From: Megalonaias nervosa
Taxonomy: Eukaryota; Mollusca; Bivalvia; Unionida; Unionidae
Assembly (NCBI GenBank): GCA_016617855.1
Contig: JAECUM010003234.1
Span: 1-64,000 of the forward strand
Direction of reading: 5' to 3'
DNA: 64,000 nucleotides
Shown: positions 31,059 to 40,753 of the stretch, one piece after another
How the letters are laid out: every line of letters begins with the position of its first letter
Numbering within the stretch: the stretch's first letter is position 1
Notes under the pieces: generated by a model
What the model was told of the DNA's origin: nothing
Databases searched by the model: none
What the model saw: only the letters and a program-made list of their open reading frames with translations
Made by a program: the position numbers and the translations under genes

Positions 31059-31736
31059 TTAATAAGTGATCCACTCTTCACTGATGCTACTCTGAATAGG
31101 ACGAGGGGGTGGTTTAGAAACGGATTTACGTGTTCTTTGTGCCACGGGTGTAGAAGTTGAAGGTAGTGGTGGTGGTGGTGGTGGTAATGGGATGGCTTTG
31201 GTCTTCTTTTCTTTTTACATTTCTGCTTTCCCTTCTTTCTTTTTCACTTCTGTCGAAGGAGGGGTGGACATCATCTTTTTAAACCAAGCCTTAAGTTCTT
31301 CTCGTTGGGGTATAGGGGATGGGGTCAACAAGGACACTGCAATCTTACTAGGGATGGGAGCTGCTGACGGTGTTTGAAAGACTTCTCGTGCCTCTTCTTC
31401 CTCAGGCATCCGTGGGGTTGCGTCTGTCTTGACCACTGGGGGTGGTGGTTATGGACCTTTCATCAGAGTCTTAAAATCTTTCAGAGTGGGTAGAGCTGTT
31501 TCGTCTAAAGCTCTCTGGTGAAAGAGTTGCAATCGTTGCAACAATTCACCGTACCGTTGCGATTTTTCCGTTTCTGACAAATCGCTGCGATCCATCAACG
31601 ATTACAATTCGTGTTGTAACTGGCACATTTCGGTCAAATGAGGATTGGGAGGTAAATGCGGGGTTCGTTGTTCGTGCCAACGATGGTATTCCATCCATCG
31701 TTTGTAAGGAACTAAAGCCAGTTTTCGTCCTTTCAT
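31059..31736 (-). pseudogene. Conserved Polinton protein with proline-rich tail
   Basis: Starts MKGRKLALVPYKRWMEYHR, the form in which a frequent Polinton small-protein family opens. It continues with a helical segment and a long Pro-rich, acidic linker containing a run of eight Pro codons. Three in-frame stops (about 31602, 31452 and 31216) interrupt one continuous frame that ends at TAA 31059, four bases ahead of the integrase ATG at 31055. Function unknown. Confidence 0.55.
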
Positions 31737-31808
31737 CTGATTTCAAGGATCACGTCTGAGATCTTTTGACTCCAAAGGTCCCTTTAATCTTCTTGGACCT
31801 TTTTATCT

Positions 31809-32228
31809 TCATCCTCCCAGGATGTTTCCCAATGCTCCTTTCAGCAAGGGTCCTCCTATTGTTCCCATTACTCCTTTCAGCAACATGGGCAAAAAGGGTA
31901 AAATTTCTCCGCTTTGCACCATCATCTTTTTCTTTTGACCAATAGGTATTTTCTTTTGGACCATTTGGCGAAAAACGTGTCGATGTTTGGCTAAGCATTC
32001 TTCCTGGTGTTTAGACAAAGATATTGTGCCTTTCAAGACATTCAGACAACATTCGCACACAGTATTGATGACGTCTTTGGAGGAAGATTGAATGAGTTTT
32101 TTTCGCATGGGTGGAGGAGCTTTGGACAGAATGGACAACATGTCCCAATGTTTGGCTAAACGAGGTGGCAGTCCTTTCCTTTTCTTTCCTTTGGGGGCAG
32201 AAGCGGAATGTCATTTTTGGGGTGACAT
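31809..32228 (-). pseudogene. Conserved Polinton protein (LNVLKG family)
   Basis: The readable frame (from Met at 32141) contains CECCLNVLKGTISLSKHQEE, an Arg/Lys-rich helix and QKKKMMVQSGEILPFLP, then a Gly/Leu-rich hydrophobic end. This is a recurrent Polinton protein family of unknown role. The likely original start is ATG 32228 (MSPQK), where codon 6 is TGA; translation could restart downstream. A GGATAAAAG box lies about 75 bases upstream. Confidence 0.6.
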
Positions 32229-32321
32229 CTTTCTCGGTTGGTTCGTTGGTTCCGTGGCACACAGCAGTAAATACACTAACGTCGATCACTTGTCACACGG
32301 TCTTTTATCCATTCTTGGGGA

Positions 32322-32549
32322 CTATCGCTTCATCATAAAGGTGACGATGTGTTTTCCAAAATCGCCAAAGAATCCGCCTCTTTGGTGGCTCCTCTTTTGC
32401 TTTGGACGAGTGTGTCTTTTCTGGGGGTGACGTCGATGTTTGGCTAAGCGCTTTTTAGGATGCCGTGACTGTCTTTTTCGTTTTCGTTTTCCTTTTTCGA
32501 CCGAAGAAGGAACACGATGGTAACGGTGTGCACTTCCTGGAGGGGACAT
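32322..32549 (-). CDS. Small very basic Polinton protein, 75 aa
   Basis: Intact. More than a third of residues are Arg or Lys, with His and Pro, followed by RGGFFGDFGKHIVTFMMK, a short amphipathic or hydrophobic end. It resembles in composition the small DNA-condensing peptides of adenoviruses; this is analogy only. The first residues (MSPP) and the RLAKH stretch echo the next gene, so the two may derive from one duplication. A TATA box at 32604-32614 lies 55-65 bases upstream. Confidence 0.55.
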   Translation of the reverse strand: MSPPGSAHRYHRVPSSVEKGKRKRKRQSRHPKKRLAKHRRHPQKRHTRPKQKRSHQRGGFFGDFGKHIVTFMMKR

Positions 32550-32603
32550 CTTTGGGTGTTCAGCAGCACAAAAACACTTATCCGTAATTTTTGCCTCAGG
32601 TCT

Positions 32604-32614
32604 TTTTTTTTATA
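32604..32614 (-). promoter_or_regulatory. TATA box of the small basic gene
   Basis: Minus-strand CCAGTATAAAAAAAAAGACC. One of the series of TATAAAA boxes placed 10-65 bases before start codons on the capsid side. Confidence 0.55.
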
Positions 32615-32702
32615 CTGGAATGCGTCGCCACTGATTGTCTTTACGTCGTATCAACTTGATGACAGGCAACACACGTCGTGGAGGAGTTCGCAACGGACTC
32701 AA

Positions 32703-33341
32703 TCAGGATAGTTCTTGCTTGGACAAATCCAGTAAACTCTGTAACACACCCGTTCTCTCTTGGACTTTGATTTTGGGGGCAGGTACTTTGTGAGCAGCGG
32801 CCACTGCCGCAAAAGAGGAAGAGGGTGTCATCGCTGGAGGAGAAGTTTTTGGAGACGCTCTCTTGCGGGTAGAAGATGTTTTCTGTGGACTTTCCTTTTT
32901 CTTTTTCTGAGGTTGTGACCTGGTCTTGACATCGTTAATCTTTATCTTTTTCTTCTGGGTACGTTTGGGCGTGGCTTTTTTCTTGGGGACGACTTTGGGA
33001 GCATTAGGATCCCATATTAAGAGGGAACTTATGATGACACCTCCTAGAAAACCGCTACCTCCAGGTTTCAAAATAATTTTCTTTTTGGTTTGAGGGTCGA
33101 TGCGAGGATCGGCTAGATGCGTCAAGGCGACCTTGTTTCTCTCAAAAAAACGTTTGGTTTGATGTGGAATCTGAATGATGCCTTGCAGTAATTGACGTGC
33201 TGTCATCGTAAACCATCGTAAGACTTCTCTGAGACTAGCTTCTAAGACACGAGCACGTATTTGCGGATTTTTTTTTTCGCGACTGATACCGTACAAGGCA
33301 CGAATCAATTTAATGGAAAGATGAGACTGAAGGGACGTCAT
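32703..33341 (-). CDS. Conserved Polinton protein, 212 aa, basic and Pro/Ser-rich tail
   Basis: Intact. Residues 1-100 form a helical domain (RARVLEASLREVLRWFTMTA; RQLLQGIIQIP; KKKIILKPGGSGFLGGVII) with the same overall pattern as the 31809 protein: a helix, an L-x2-LxG-type block, a Lys-rich stretch and a GGFL-type hydrophobic end. The second half is a Lys/Pro/Ser/Thr-rich disordered tail with an Ala-rich patch. It may be a paralogue of 31809. The 5' end and promoter are conserved in copy 1, where the rest is missing. Confidence 0.55.
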   Translation of the reverse strand: MTSLQSHLSIKLIRALYGISREKKNPQIRARVLEASLREVLRWFTMTARQLLQGIIQIPHQTKRFFERNKVALTHLADPRIDPQTKKKIILKPGGSGFLGGVIISSLLIWDPNAPKVVPKKKATPKRTQKKKIKINDVKTRSQPQKKKKESPQKTSSTRKRASPKTSPPAMTPSSSFAAVAAAHKVPAPKIKVQERTGVLQSLLDLSKQELS

Positions 33342-33377
33342 GTTGACGATGTGTGAGACACAGCCAAAGTGACCGAG

Positions 33378-33387
33378 GTTTTTATAG
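33378..33387 (-). promoter_or_regulatory. TATA box of the 212-aa gene
   Basis: Minus-strand GTCTATAAAAACCTCGGTC, about 40 bases before ATG 33341. The box and the 5' leader are conserved at 6785-6793 in copy 1. Confidence 0.65.
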
Positions 33388-33571
33388 ACTTTTTTTGGTG
33401 ATTGTGATTAAGTCGACGAAGCGGACGTGTACACGACAGGCCTTCCGTCTTGGCACCAGTGGTGGAACAGATGGGTACGAAATCGCAAATAATCGGGAGT
33501 GGGAGGTTTTAAATAACCAAGAGTAAATAAGAGTGTGGGATTTGAGTGGCATCGTCGTACGCATGAGTCGG

Positions 33572-34138
33572 TCAAGGCGTTCCTAATTGTTTAGCTAAGA
33601 CTTGTACTTGCGATTTATCTCTAGGGCTTTTAAACAACACCACGTAATGAGCATTGAGACTGATGGTAAGACGGGCTTTACTTTGCTGAAACAAAGTTTG
33701 GGAGATGTAAATGACACTGGCATTACGATGATGCTCTTTGCGCGTAAACCAGAGTTTAATTTCTTCTTCGTCTTCTTTTAACATGTCGTCAAAAATAACC
33801 AAATGAGTTTGACTAGGGTCAGACACGATCCCGTCGTCCTCGCCAGGAATGCCTTCCACAAATACGATGGAATCGCCTTGACTTTCTCGCAGAAGGCTGT
33901 ACGCCGATTGCCACACTTTGTAACACCAAACGATTCGTTGAGGTGGACGATCGATCAAATGATGTTTATGTTCGATCAAAAGTTTGACAAATTCAGTTTT
34001 GCCTGAACCGCTAGGTCCGGCAATGAGCATGTTAAAGGGATGGCGAAGATACAAGGCCTCGCAACTAGTCCGATCTACGTGTTCGTCAATGACTTTGACA
34101 GTGGAGGAAGACGGAGCAGAGACAGTAGTGGTAGCCAT
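33572..34138 (-). CDS. Packaging ATPase (FtsK/HerA type), C-terminally truncated
   Basis: 188 codons. Walker A GPSGSGKT at residues about 41-48 (after HPFNMLIA), Walker B-like HLVIFDDML at about 110-118, and a sensor-like ASVIYISQTLFQQSKA. The enzyme drives DNA into the capsid. The frame ends at TGA (LGTP-stop), whereas copy 1 has TGG there and continues, and family members extend by a few dozen residues (region matching HAYDDATQ is still present after the stop). This copy therefore has one nonsense mutation near the end and otherwise an intact fold. Confidence 0.85.
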   Translation of the reverse strand: MATTTVSAPSSSTVKVIDEHVDRTSCEALYLRHPFNMLIAGPSGSGKTEFVKLLIEHKHHLIDRPPQRIVWCYKVWQSAYSLLRESQGDSIVFVEGIPGEDDGIVSDPSQTHLVIFDDMLKEDEEEIKLWFTRKEHHRNASVIYISQTLFQQSKARLTISLNAHYVVLFKSPRDKSQVQVLAKQLGTP

Positions 34139-34186
34139 TGTAGTGTAAGAAATGTCACTTTTGACACGAAGGCAGACAAGACAAGA

Positions 34187-34218
34187 GTTTTTATACTTTT
34201 TTTCAGGACACGTTTATT
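34187..34218 (-). promoter_or_regulatory. Compact poly(A) signal and TATA box between two genes
   Basis: On the minus strand, the stop codon of the upstream gene (34228-34226) is followed 7 bases later by AATAAA (34218-34213). Some 16 bases on comes GTATAAAAAC (34196-34187), the promoter of the ATPase, 49 bases before its ATG at 34138. Transcript end and next start are thus packed in about 40 bases. Confidence 0.6.
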
Positions 34219-34225
34219 GTCATCT

Positions 34226-35038
34226 TTAATTATGAACAACACGAAAGACAAAAATACATAAAAGCCAAATAGTTAAGTACATGAATAAGAGACACATCAA
34301 AACGATCATAGTGGAATATAAACAAGTCTCTGTACAACATTTGTGGTGATCAAGAGGTGAAATCATAGGGGTAGTGTGTAATGTTCTTACAGTCTCTACA
34401 CTCCTTGGCACAGTCACACAAGATTCCTCCCGGAATGGCCTTTCGGGGATGTCGATAATGGTCCTGTCCTGAAGAGAGTGGTTTTCCTCGGTCACGACTT
34501 CGTCTTCTTCTGGCACTGTCACTAACACTGGTTTAAAAGTTACTTTTTTCACTGAACGTTTTAATTTTTTGGATGACAAATTTTTGGCATAGTGTGCCAC
34601 TTCTTTTGTCCAAGCCTCAAAACCCCAAATTTTCCAGTCACGTACGTCTTTCCAGTGAGGGTGTAAGTCACAAGCTACACACACGTCGTCATACACATCT
34701 TCAGTGCCTAAAAGTTGACGAATCTTGTTTTTCCGTAGAGGTTGAGAAGTATCAAGATGAAAGCGCAAAGCTTTGAGCAGAATAAGTCTCTCGTGTACGT
34801 TTAAAGGGACCACTTTCATGCTTTTTGGAGCGGTATGTACCGTTTGTAAAGAGTCCACAAGGAATCGGCTGGTAAACGAAATCCCAGAAAGCAAGTCACT
34901 AAGACACACACTACACGTCGACCAATTCAATGGACACAGTTCTCGTAATAGACGATCGTAATCCTCTACCGTTTGAACAGTGTCATTGATTTCCTTCCAC
35001 GGAATCTGTTGTATCACGAATGATAAAGGTCGTGGCAT
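34226..35038 (-). CDS. Membrane-anchored Polinton accessory protein, 270 aa
   Basis: Intact. Residues 30-60 contain a Cys/Trp-rich segment (CPLNWSTCSVCLSDLLSG). A region at about 115-150 has CVACDLHPHWKDVRDWKIWG, a lysine-rich stretch follows (SSKKLKRSVKKVTFKP), then an acidic linker. The protein ends in a hydrophobic span of about 25 residues (MIVLMCLLFMYLTIWLLCIF) with a short tail, so it is probably a tail-anchored protein. I do not recognise the family. Segments of the upstream degenerate gene (35100-35499) resemble its N-terminus. Its own TATA box lies 11 bases before the ATG. Confidence 0.6.
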   Translation of the reverse strand: MPRPLSFVIQQIPWKEINDTVQTVEDYDRLLRELCPLNWSTCSVCLSDLLSGISFTSRFLVDSLQTVHTAPKSMKVVPLNVHERLILLKALRFHLDTSQPLRKNKIRQLLGTEDVYDDVCVACDLHPHWKDVRDWKIWGFEAWTKEVAHYAKNLSSKKLKRSVKKVTFKPVLVTVPEEDEVVTEENHSLQDRTIIDIPERPFREESCVTVPRSVETVRTLHTTPMISPLDHHKCCTETCLYSTMIVLMCLLFMYLTIWLLCIFVFRVVHN

Positions 35039-35048
35039 GGTAGTTCGT

Positions 35049-35057
35049 TTTTATACC
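35049..35057 (-). promoter_or_regulatory. TATA box of the 270-aa membrane protein gene
   Basis: Minus-strand GGTATAAAAACGAACTACC placed directly before ATG 35038, leaving almost no 5' leader if the usual spacing to the start site holds. Confidence 0.55.
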
Positions 35058-35099
35058 CTCTTTGGTGTAAGGTAATAAGTGTACTTTTTGAACAGCCTC

Positions 35100-35499
35100 G
35101 ATTTTAGTTTAGTACAGTACCAAAAAAGATAAGTCACTAACTCACACACCACACGTCGCACAAAAGTTTCCTCTTGAATTAGAAAGAATTGTTCTTGTAA
35201 GATGTGTTGTAATCCTCTAACTCGTCCGTTGGAATTTGGTGTATTAGGATCACTTTGTAAGTTGAATGAGTGGCATCCAAAACTTTGTGAATTTCACGCG
35301 ATTCATCAATGTCTGACCACTGGAACACTTTCATCAGAATCAGTCCTCTTATAGCATTTAGGTACTAGTGGTTCAAACATCGGTAACGTAACGGATGCAA
35401 TGGTTCTTTGCGTTTCACTTGCCTTTTGACGAACTCGCGGTAAATGCGTTCTCTCAATTCCACAGGCAAACCAGGAATGTTCTCTTGTAAAGTATCCAT
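35100..35499 (-). pseudogene. Small F-box-like protein b
   Basis: The ATG at 35499 opens a frame with LPVELRERIYREFV close to the N-terminus, broken by stops from about codon 50 and frameshifted after. The LPxELxxxIYxE motif is shared with the next gene upstream. Its later part resembles the start of the 270-aa membrane protein, suggesting serial duplication. F-box identity is only a pattern match. Confidence 0.45.
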
Positions 35500-35510
35500 A
35501 ACCATGTCAG

Positions 35511-35900
35511 TCAAACACTTCTCCTAGAGCGAAAGTAATGGACAAAGTGAATAATTTCTGACCACCGCCATTCCAGGAATAGGTCAAGAATGTCAAAAAA
35601 ATCTTCAAATGTAAATGGTCTAAAGCGGAATATTAGGAAGAACGCACCCTTGATCCAGAGAAATCTGACTTGTTTGTTGACTTTTGTCAATTGCCTCTTG
35701 TCAATTTCTCGACATAAATGTTCTACAGTCACAAATTGAGATTTGGCTCTGGCAAGTCCCAGCCAAATTTCCTTGTAGATCTTCTCTTGCAATTCGTTTG
35801 GTAATGTTTGAAGATTATTTTTCAGATTGGGTTTAAATACTTGTCTAGGGGTTGTCCAACGTTTGACTCGTAGCCACGTAGCTGATTTCTTACACGACAT
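35511..35900 (-). CDS. Small F-box-like protein a, 129 aa
   Basis: The frame starts 29 bases after the BIR gene stop (MSCKKSATWLRVKRW). LQTLPNELQEKIYKEIW at residues about 31-47 fits the opening of an F-box (LPxEL-x3-I). The rest is a Phe/Arg-rich region (FLWIKGAFFLIFRFRPFTFE; DILDLFLEWRWSEI) without a recognised family. The last residues (YFRSRRSV) may be out of frame relative to copy 1, so the C-terminus is uncertain. If the F-box is real, it would recruit host SCF ubiquitin ligases, as poxvirus F-box proteins do; inference only. Confidence 0.5.
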   Translation of the reverse strand: MSCKKSATWLRVKRWTTPRQVFKPNLKNNLQTLPNELQEKIYKEIWLGLARAKSQFVTVEHLCREIDKRQLTKVNKQVRFLWIKGAFFLIFRFRPFTFEDFFDILDLFLEWRWSEIIHFVHYFRSRRSV

Positions 35901-35929
35901 GGTATGCCCACTTCAATGACGAGGTCCCA

Positions 35930-36536
35930 CTAAAGGTAGGTAAGACAACCCGGAGACCATCGAGCATGTTCCAGGTAAGCGCAATCTTTCTTCTCCCACT
36001 CGTGAAGTGACACACCACAACTGAAGCACTTGACTTTATCCACTTCGCCCAAGTAGATAAATCCAGCTCTAGCAAATTCTTCGGGGGTAGGTCCTCCCAG
36101 ATATTTTGGCCATTTTCCTCGGAAGGTTTGGATCCGACTTTCATAGTCGCAGTATTCAGGCAAACGCACAGGGAACGAATATTCGTCTTTCACAGGTTCG
36201 ATGAGGGTACGGTGAAATATGTAGGAGTGTGCTCAGTTTTACATGACATCCGTATGGTGGTAGCCGCATGGTTTCATAATGATGACATCCACCATGAAAA
36301 CCAGTAAAATGAAAAGGTGTACGATAAGGAGTGGCATCGCTTTCGCATCCGTCAGGTTTGACACACACAGCATCACTTTTCATGGTAGGTATGGTAGTAG
36401 TAGTTATAGCAAAGTTCCCATGATGATGTGGTACTGAATCGCTAAGGTCATAGCGTACGGCATCCCTGTCATCGCAAGGCATAGCATCGCACTTGAGTTT
36501 GCTCTTGCTTGATACTTGTTGTTTGAAAGGATTCAT
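35930..36536 (-). pseudogene. BIR-domain (IAP-type) protein
   Basis: The start at 36536 (MNPFKQQVSSKSK) leads a region of about 95 residues rich in Asp, His, Thr and Pro, in the frame 36536-36156. A frameshift near 36190 separates it from the BIR domain, read in another frame from 36193 to the stop at 35930. The BIR shows RIQTFRGKWPK, ARAGFIYLGEVDKVKCFSCG, LHEWEKKDC and LEHARWSPGC, so the CxxC...H-x6-C zinc ligands and the central Arg and Gly are present. BIR domains bind caspases or IAP antagonists and block cell death, as in baculovirus IAPs. No RING is seen. Copy 1 shows both parts in one frame. It lies 32 bases downstream of polB. Confidence 0.8.
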
Positions 36537-36568
36537 CTTTCTCGCTTGGCAATGATAGTGACAATGAA

Positions 36569-39500
36569 CTATCGGTCTTGAACGTTGTCCTTTTGTATAT
36601 TCTGACCAAAATCGTCGTGACCGTACGGTACAGTGAAGTGATTGGGAAGCCGTACTCGCTTCTGGTACACGATTTGATAGACTTTTTCCAAGGGCCGGCT
36701 AACGATTGGTGTGTGGGTAAACGTACAATCTTGTGCGGTTCGTGGGTGGTCACTTTAAAATTTCCATCCTCTCCAGACTGCAAGGCTTCTTTCAAGACGC
36801 CAAAGTTTACCAGTCGACTGGTGCGATAATTGAGAGTCAATCCTTTCACTTTACACTCCGTGTGTACTTCTCCTTGAGGGTCTCGGTATTCGTAGCCGTA
36901 ATTTTTAGGACCGCCACTAGCAAAACTTAAAATCTTGTCGTCGAGATGCTCGTCCGTCCTGGCTCCTAAACGGTCCCCTTCGATGACAGGGTGAGGTTGA
37001 CCCAGACGATCGATGTAAATGCAACTGTCCGTGTCAAAATACAGCACACGATCTCCTATCAGTTCTAAAGCTTCGTGCAGTTTTAAGTGAGCATGGGCTG
37101 TCACGTAAGCGGCAATGATGACATTTCCAAATTCGTCGGCTTCTACAAAGTCCAGTTCTTCTTCATAATTTACTAAGATCAAGTCCTCACGAACGACGTC
37201 CACGTGTTTCATGTATTTGGTTTTGTCGTGAATCATCTGGAAGTAGCGGGAAGGTTCTGTCAGATACTCCGTCTTGGGTAAACACGGTCGTTGTGTCATT
37301 TTACCCGCCCCCCCCCCCCAACCAATTTAACATCACTTTCGCAAACGATCGCCTTCCTTCGCTTTCTCGATATGGTCTAAAGTGATGCCTTCCTGCTTCC
37401 AGTATTTGTCTTTGAATTTTGTTTGGTCTTCGGAAGTGCGGCAGCAAGATGGATAGACCCTGGCTTCTTGTTTCAGTTTCAAAAAGGCATTCACGTAGTC
37501 TGCGAAAATGCCTTTCTGAGTCTCGTCGCCCTTGTGGTATTTTCTGTCTTGGGAAAGTGGTAAATTTCGTACACTTCTAACAGTTGGTATCCCAGGTCCA
37601 GAGCTTTGAACAATTCCACGCTGACCCATGTTCCCGTCAAGGCGCGTTCTTCCTGGCTGTGCTGACAAGGTCGGTCTTGGTTGCACGTTTCGGCACAAGT
37701 ACGGCACAAGGGAAACATCAGTTTTCCTTGGCAATGGTGAGGTAAAAAGGGATGGAACAAGTACGTGGGAGGCAAAATTTTACATTTGATCAATCCTTCG
37801 TATTAGCGAATGTTGTCCAAGTCGATGTGTTCCGTCAGCAATTGCGGGTGTCCTGCGAGAAAGTGACAATATTTGCACACGTACGGATACAGAGAACACA
37901 CGTCCAAGTATCTGATTTCCTCTCCTTTCTCTTCGTCGGATTGGCACAGCAAACAGTGGCATTCGCCCGTCCTCTGTACAAACTGTCCCTTGGGTTCAGT
38001 GGGTCCACCAGTTTGTAACTTTCCACGATGCGCTTAAACTCGGGATCGGTTTTCAAACGGTGATCGTACTTGTGTTCCCACATTTCTACCACTCAGTATC
38101 CTTGCTCTTCTAACTTCAAGCGTCGCTGACAAGTGGTCTGGTACAAGTCTTCCATAGTTCGTTGTAAAAACTGATTTGTCGTCTTACGTTGAGGGTAGCA
38201 GATGGGACATCCGTGAAATAAGCACCGGTTAAACTCGTACACGATCTTAGCCATCCACCGAATACCTTCCGATGGTCTTTTCGCCTCCTCCGTTGCGAGC
38301 ATGTTGAATCCATTTGTCTTCCTTGTCGCACAAGTAATGTAACCAGCGTAGGTCTTTGACCGAGTATTGACGTTTGAAAAAATTGGTCGTTTGAGGACTG
38401 ATGACAGCAAGGGTATTTTCGGGCATGAATCGTTGGCGGTACACTAAGGAACACGCTTTGGCAATGGTGCAGGCTTCTTTCAAAGGATCGATCCCTCCGT
38501 GCTCCATGAACAGTTCTCGAAATTTTCCACAGCAACGCCGTAAAATGTCCACGTCGGAACGACAATACTTTAACATTTCTTCCCGAAAGTCGAAGGGGTC
38601 CGAGGCGTGAGTCTGGTACCAAGCGTAGAAAGCTTCTCGTTGTTCGGTGCGCATGTTGTCGGGGTCGTAGTAGTGAGCCTCGGGCAAATGGGGTAGAACG
38701 GCGTGTTGATTGGCTTCGGTATTCAAAAAGTGTGGAAAATAGCCTTTGGCCATCTCTGTCATTCGAAATGTTTTAGGCATGCAACTCAAAGGCATGGCCA
38801 AGTAACTCATCGAATCTTTAAACTGCACTTGACCCACTTGCATGGAAATGATTTGGCTCCGTTCAAAATGACTTTAGGACGTTCGGTACTTTTGTTCCGT
38901 ATAGTATCTGAGGAGAAATTGTCCATCGTATCCCAAAAAATCGTGAGCCATCACCGTGGCATAGCGATGACAATCTCCATAACGTTCGATGTCTTCTTGG
39001 CTCCACGTCTCGTCGATAGGGTCTAAGATCCATTGGGCAAAATCGGTCAGCGTGTTTGGTCCCCGAAAGATTTTTATACGTCCTCCAGGAATCTTGCTAC
39101 AGTGAGGAAAATGAGTAAAGATAGGCTCTTGGATGCACTTCTCACACGCTCGGTGAGCCACGCAGAAATTAGGAATGTGAATGCCAGTCTCTTGCATGCA
39201 TTCGAAATCGAAAAAGATGAAATGGCCTTTCTTCTGGTCATTATCTTCTTCTTCTTCATGTTTGGATTGGTATTTTTAAATGTACCATTGGAGTTCCAAG
39301 TCCACGACTTGGAGACAAATGTAACATCGCCTCTTTCCTGAACAGACTTGCGCCTTGGCATTATTGGTACGTATGCCTTGTCCACAAGTAGGGCACAATC
39401 TCAGGAGCTGACAAGCACTTTTCTGCTGTGAATCTTGCGTCTTTAAATGTTGTTGATAACAAGTTGGACTGACAAACGTGCGCTGACAAGCTGGGCAATG

Positions 39501-40618
39501 CACTCGTTCTTGTCCTTGGTCCAGACAGGGCTTAGAGGCTAAACATCCCTCACATTTCGATCCGAAATGCTTGCGTTGCTCACGATTGTTATAGCCATAG
39601 TCACATTTCTCACAGTAATAACTGTATCCCAGGAATGCAGTGATGCTGGTAATGGCATCGAAATGTTCATCATGATGATAGACGTGAATGTATTTTCCGT
39701 CTTTGAAATGTTTGCCTCGAAACAACAGAGGTCCACGCACTTCTTGAGGGTGCACTTTCAAGGTGTAGCGTGGAGCCAAGACGTCTTGCAACTTTTGCAT
39801 TTCAGGAATGCCACAGGGTGTGTCTTTGGAAAGGCCAGCTTGCTGTAACAGGAGTTCTGCTTCTCTTCGTTGTTTGGCTCGGCTAGGTTTTTGAATAGTT
39901 TGCCAGGCTCTTTTCCATTCTGCCGTGTCGTTCTTGTCGGCATACGTTCGTTCCACCACGATGGCAAGGGCTAAACACATCTTGTCTTGAGGGTTGTTAA
40001 TTCGGATGAGGCTCGTTTTGGTGATGCGAAGATCGTCCACCAATAACACCTTTTTGCGTCCGGTCCATTGGGGAAGAGAAACGTGGGTGATGAACAGTGT
40101 CACTTTTCCATCAGTGATGTGAAACAATGTCGTTGGATTGCTGCACGTGTTGAATCTTGTCGATGACTTTGGAAGGCGTTAATTCTGACGGACTGCTAAA
40201 CTCGATCCAAACGGGTGACTTCAAACTGTCGTGATGAATGGAAAGTCTCAAGCGATCGTCTTCTTTGGCTTCACATTGCCGTTTCAGTGTGGTTAACAAA
40301 GAATCCCACACATTGGTGATGAACCCTTCTGCTTTCTCCAACGGTACGTCGGACTTGAAATCTTTAAACTTTACTGCGTACGTGTAGGCCGTAGTTCTAA
40401 ATTTTCTGGAGGAGCGTTTTTCAGTCTCTCGAATGTGGTAGTACTTTTCAGGGTTTACTGGTGGTGATGGATTTTGACTGTCTGGGCCTAGATTCTGGCT
40501 CTCATCTTCAAAATCGCTGGCATGAATTTGAGCCAAGACTTCAGCTACTGTGCGAGGCGATAAATCACGTTTCTGCCTCCTACTTTCTTCTCCTTACGAA
40601 ATGATGCGATCGTTTCAT
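36569..40618 (-). pseudogene. polB: Protein-primed-type DNA polymerase B
   Basis: About 1,350 codons including breaks. Start MKRSHHFV (40618). In order: an N-terminal region (40536-40111); a zinc-finger-rich segment (CEKCDYGY, CEGC, CPAC, CPTCG, CYIC; 40127-39276); Exo I (FFDFECMQETG, near 39200); Exo II (AHDFLGYDGQFLLRYY); Exo III (YCRSDVDILRRC, near 38550); a conserved HGCPICYP (38190); motif A (LDVCSLYPYV, near 37900); and motif C (YFDTDSCIYIDR, near 37035). A 12-base C run at 37308-37319 falls on motif B and disrupts it. At least five frameshifts are needed to cross the gene. The polymerase replicates the Polinton genome. Confidence 0.9.
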
Positions 40619-40664
40619 CTTGACTGCAAGAAGTCAAATGACAACATTTGAAACGCCATGGACC

Positions 40665-40702
40665 CCTATATATCCATGTCAGGCTTAGTGCATATATAAA
40701 GG
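40665..40702. promoter_or_regulatory. Divergent TATA boxes between polB and the CCHC gene
   Basis: Minus TATA GGATATATAGG (40675-40665), about 50 bases before the polB ATG. Plus TATA CATATATAAAGG (40691-40702), about 52 bases before the CCHC gene ATG at 40754, with an initiator-like TTTCACTCTT near 40730. Copy 1 has a single shared TATATA here. Confidence 0.6.
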
Positions 40703-40753
40703 GCTGGTGCCTTCCCTCTCAGTATTCATTTCACTCTTAAGCTGACCAGCACG

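Noticed and set aside
39033..39341. Plus-strand frames opposite polB, capsid and ATPase genes
   Set aside because: They are antisense to strongly conserved proteins and show no domains of their own.
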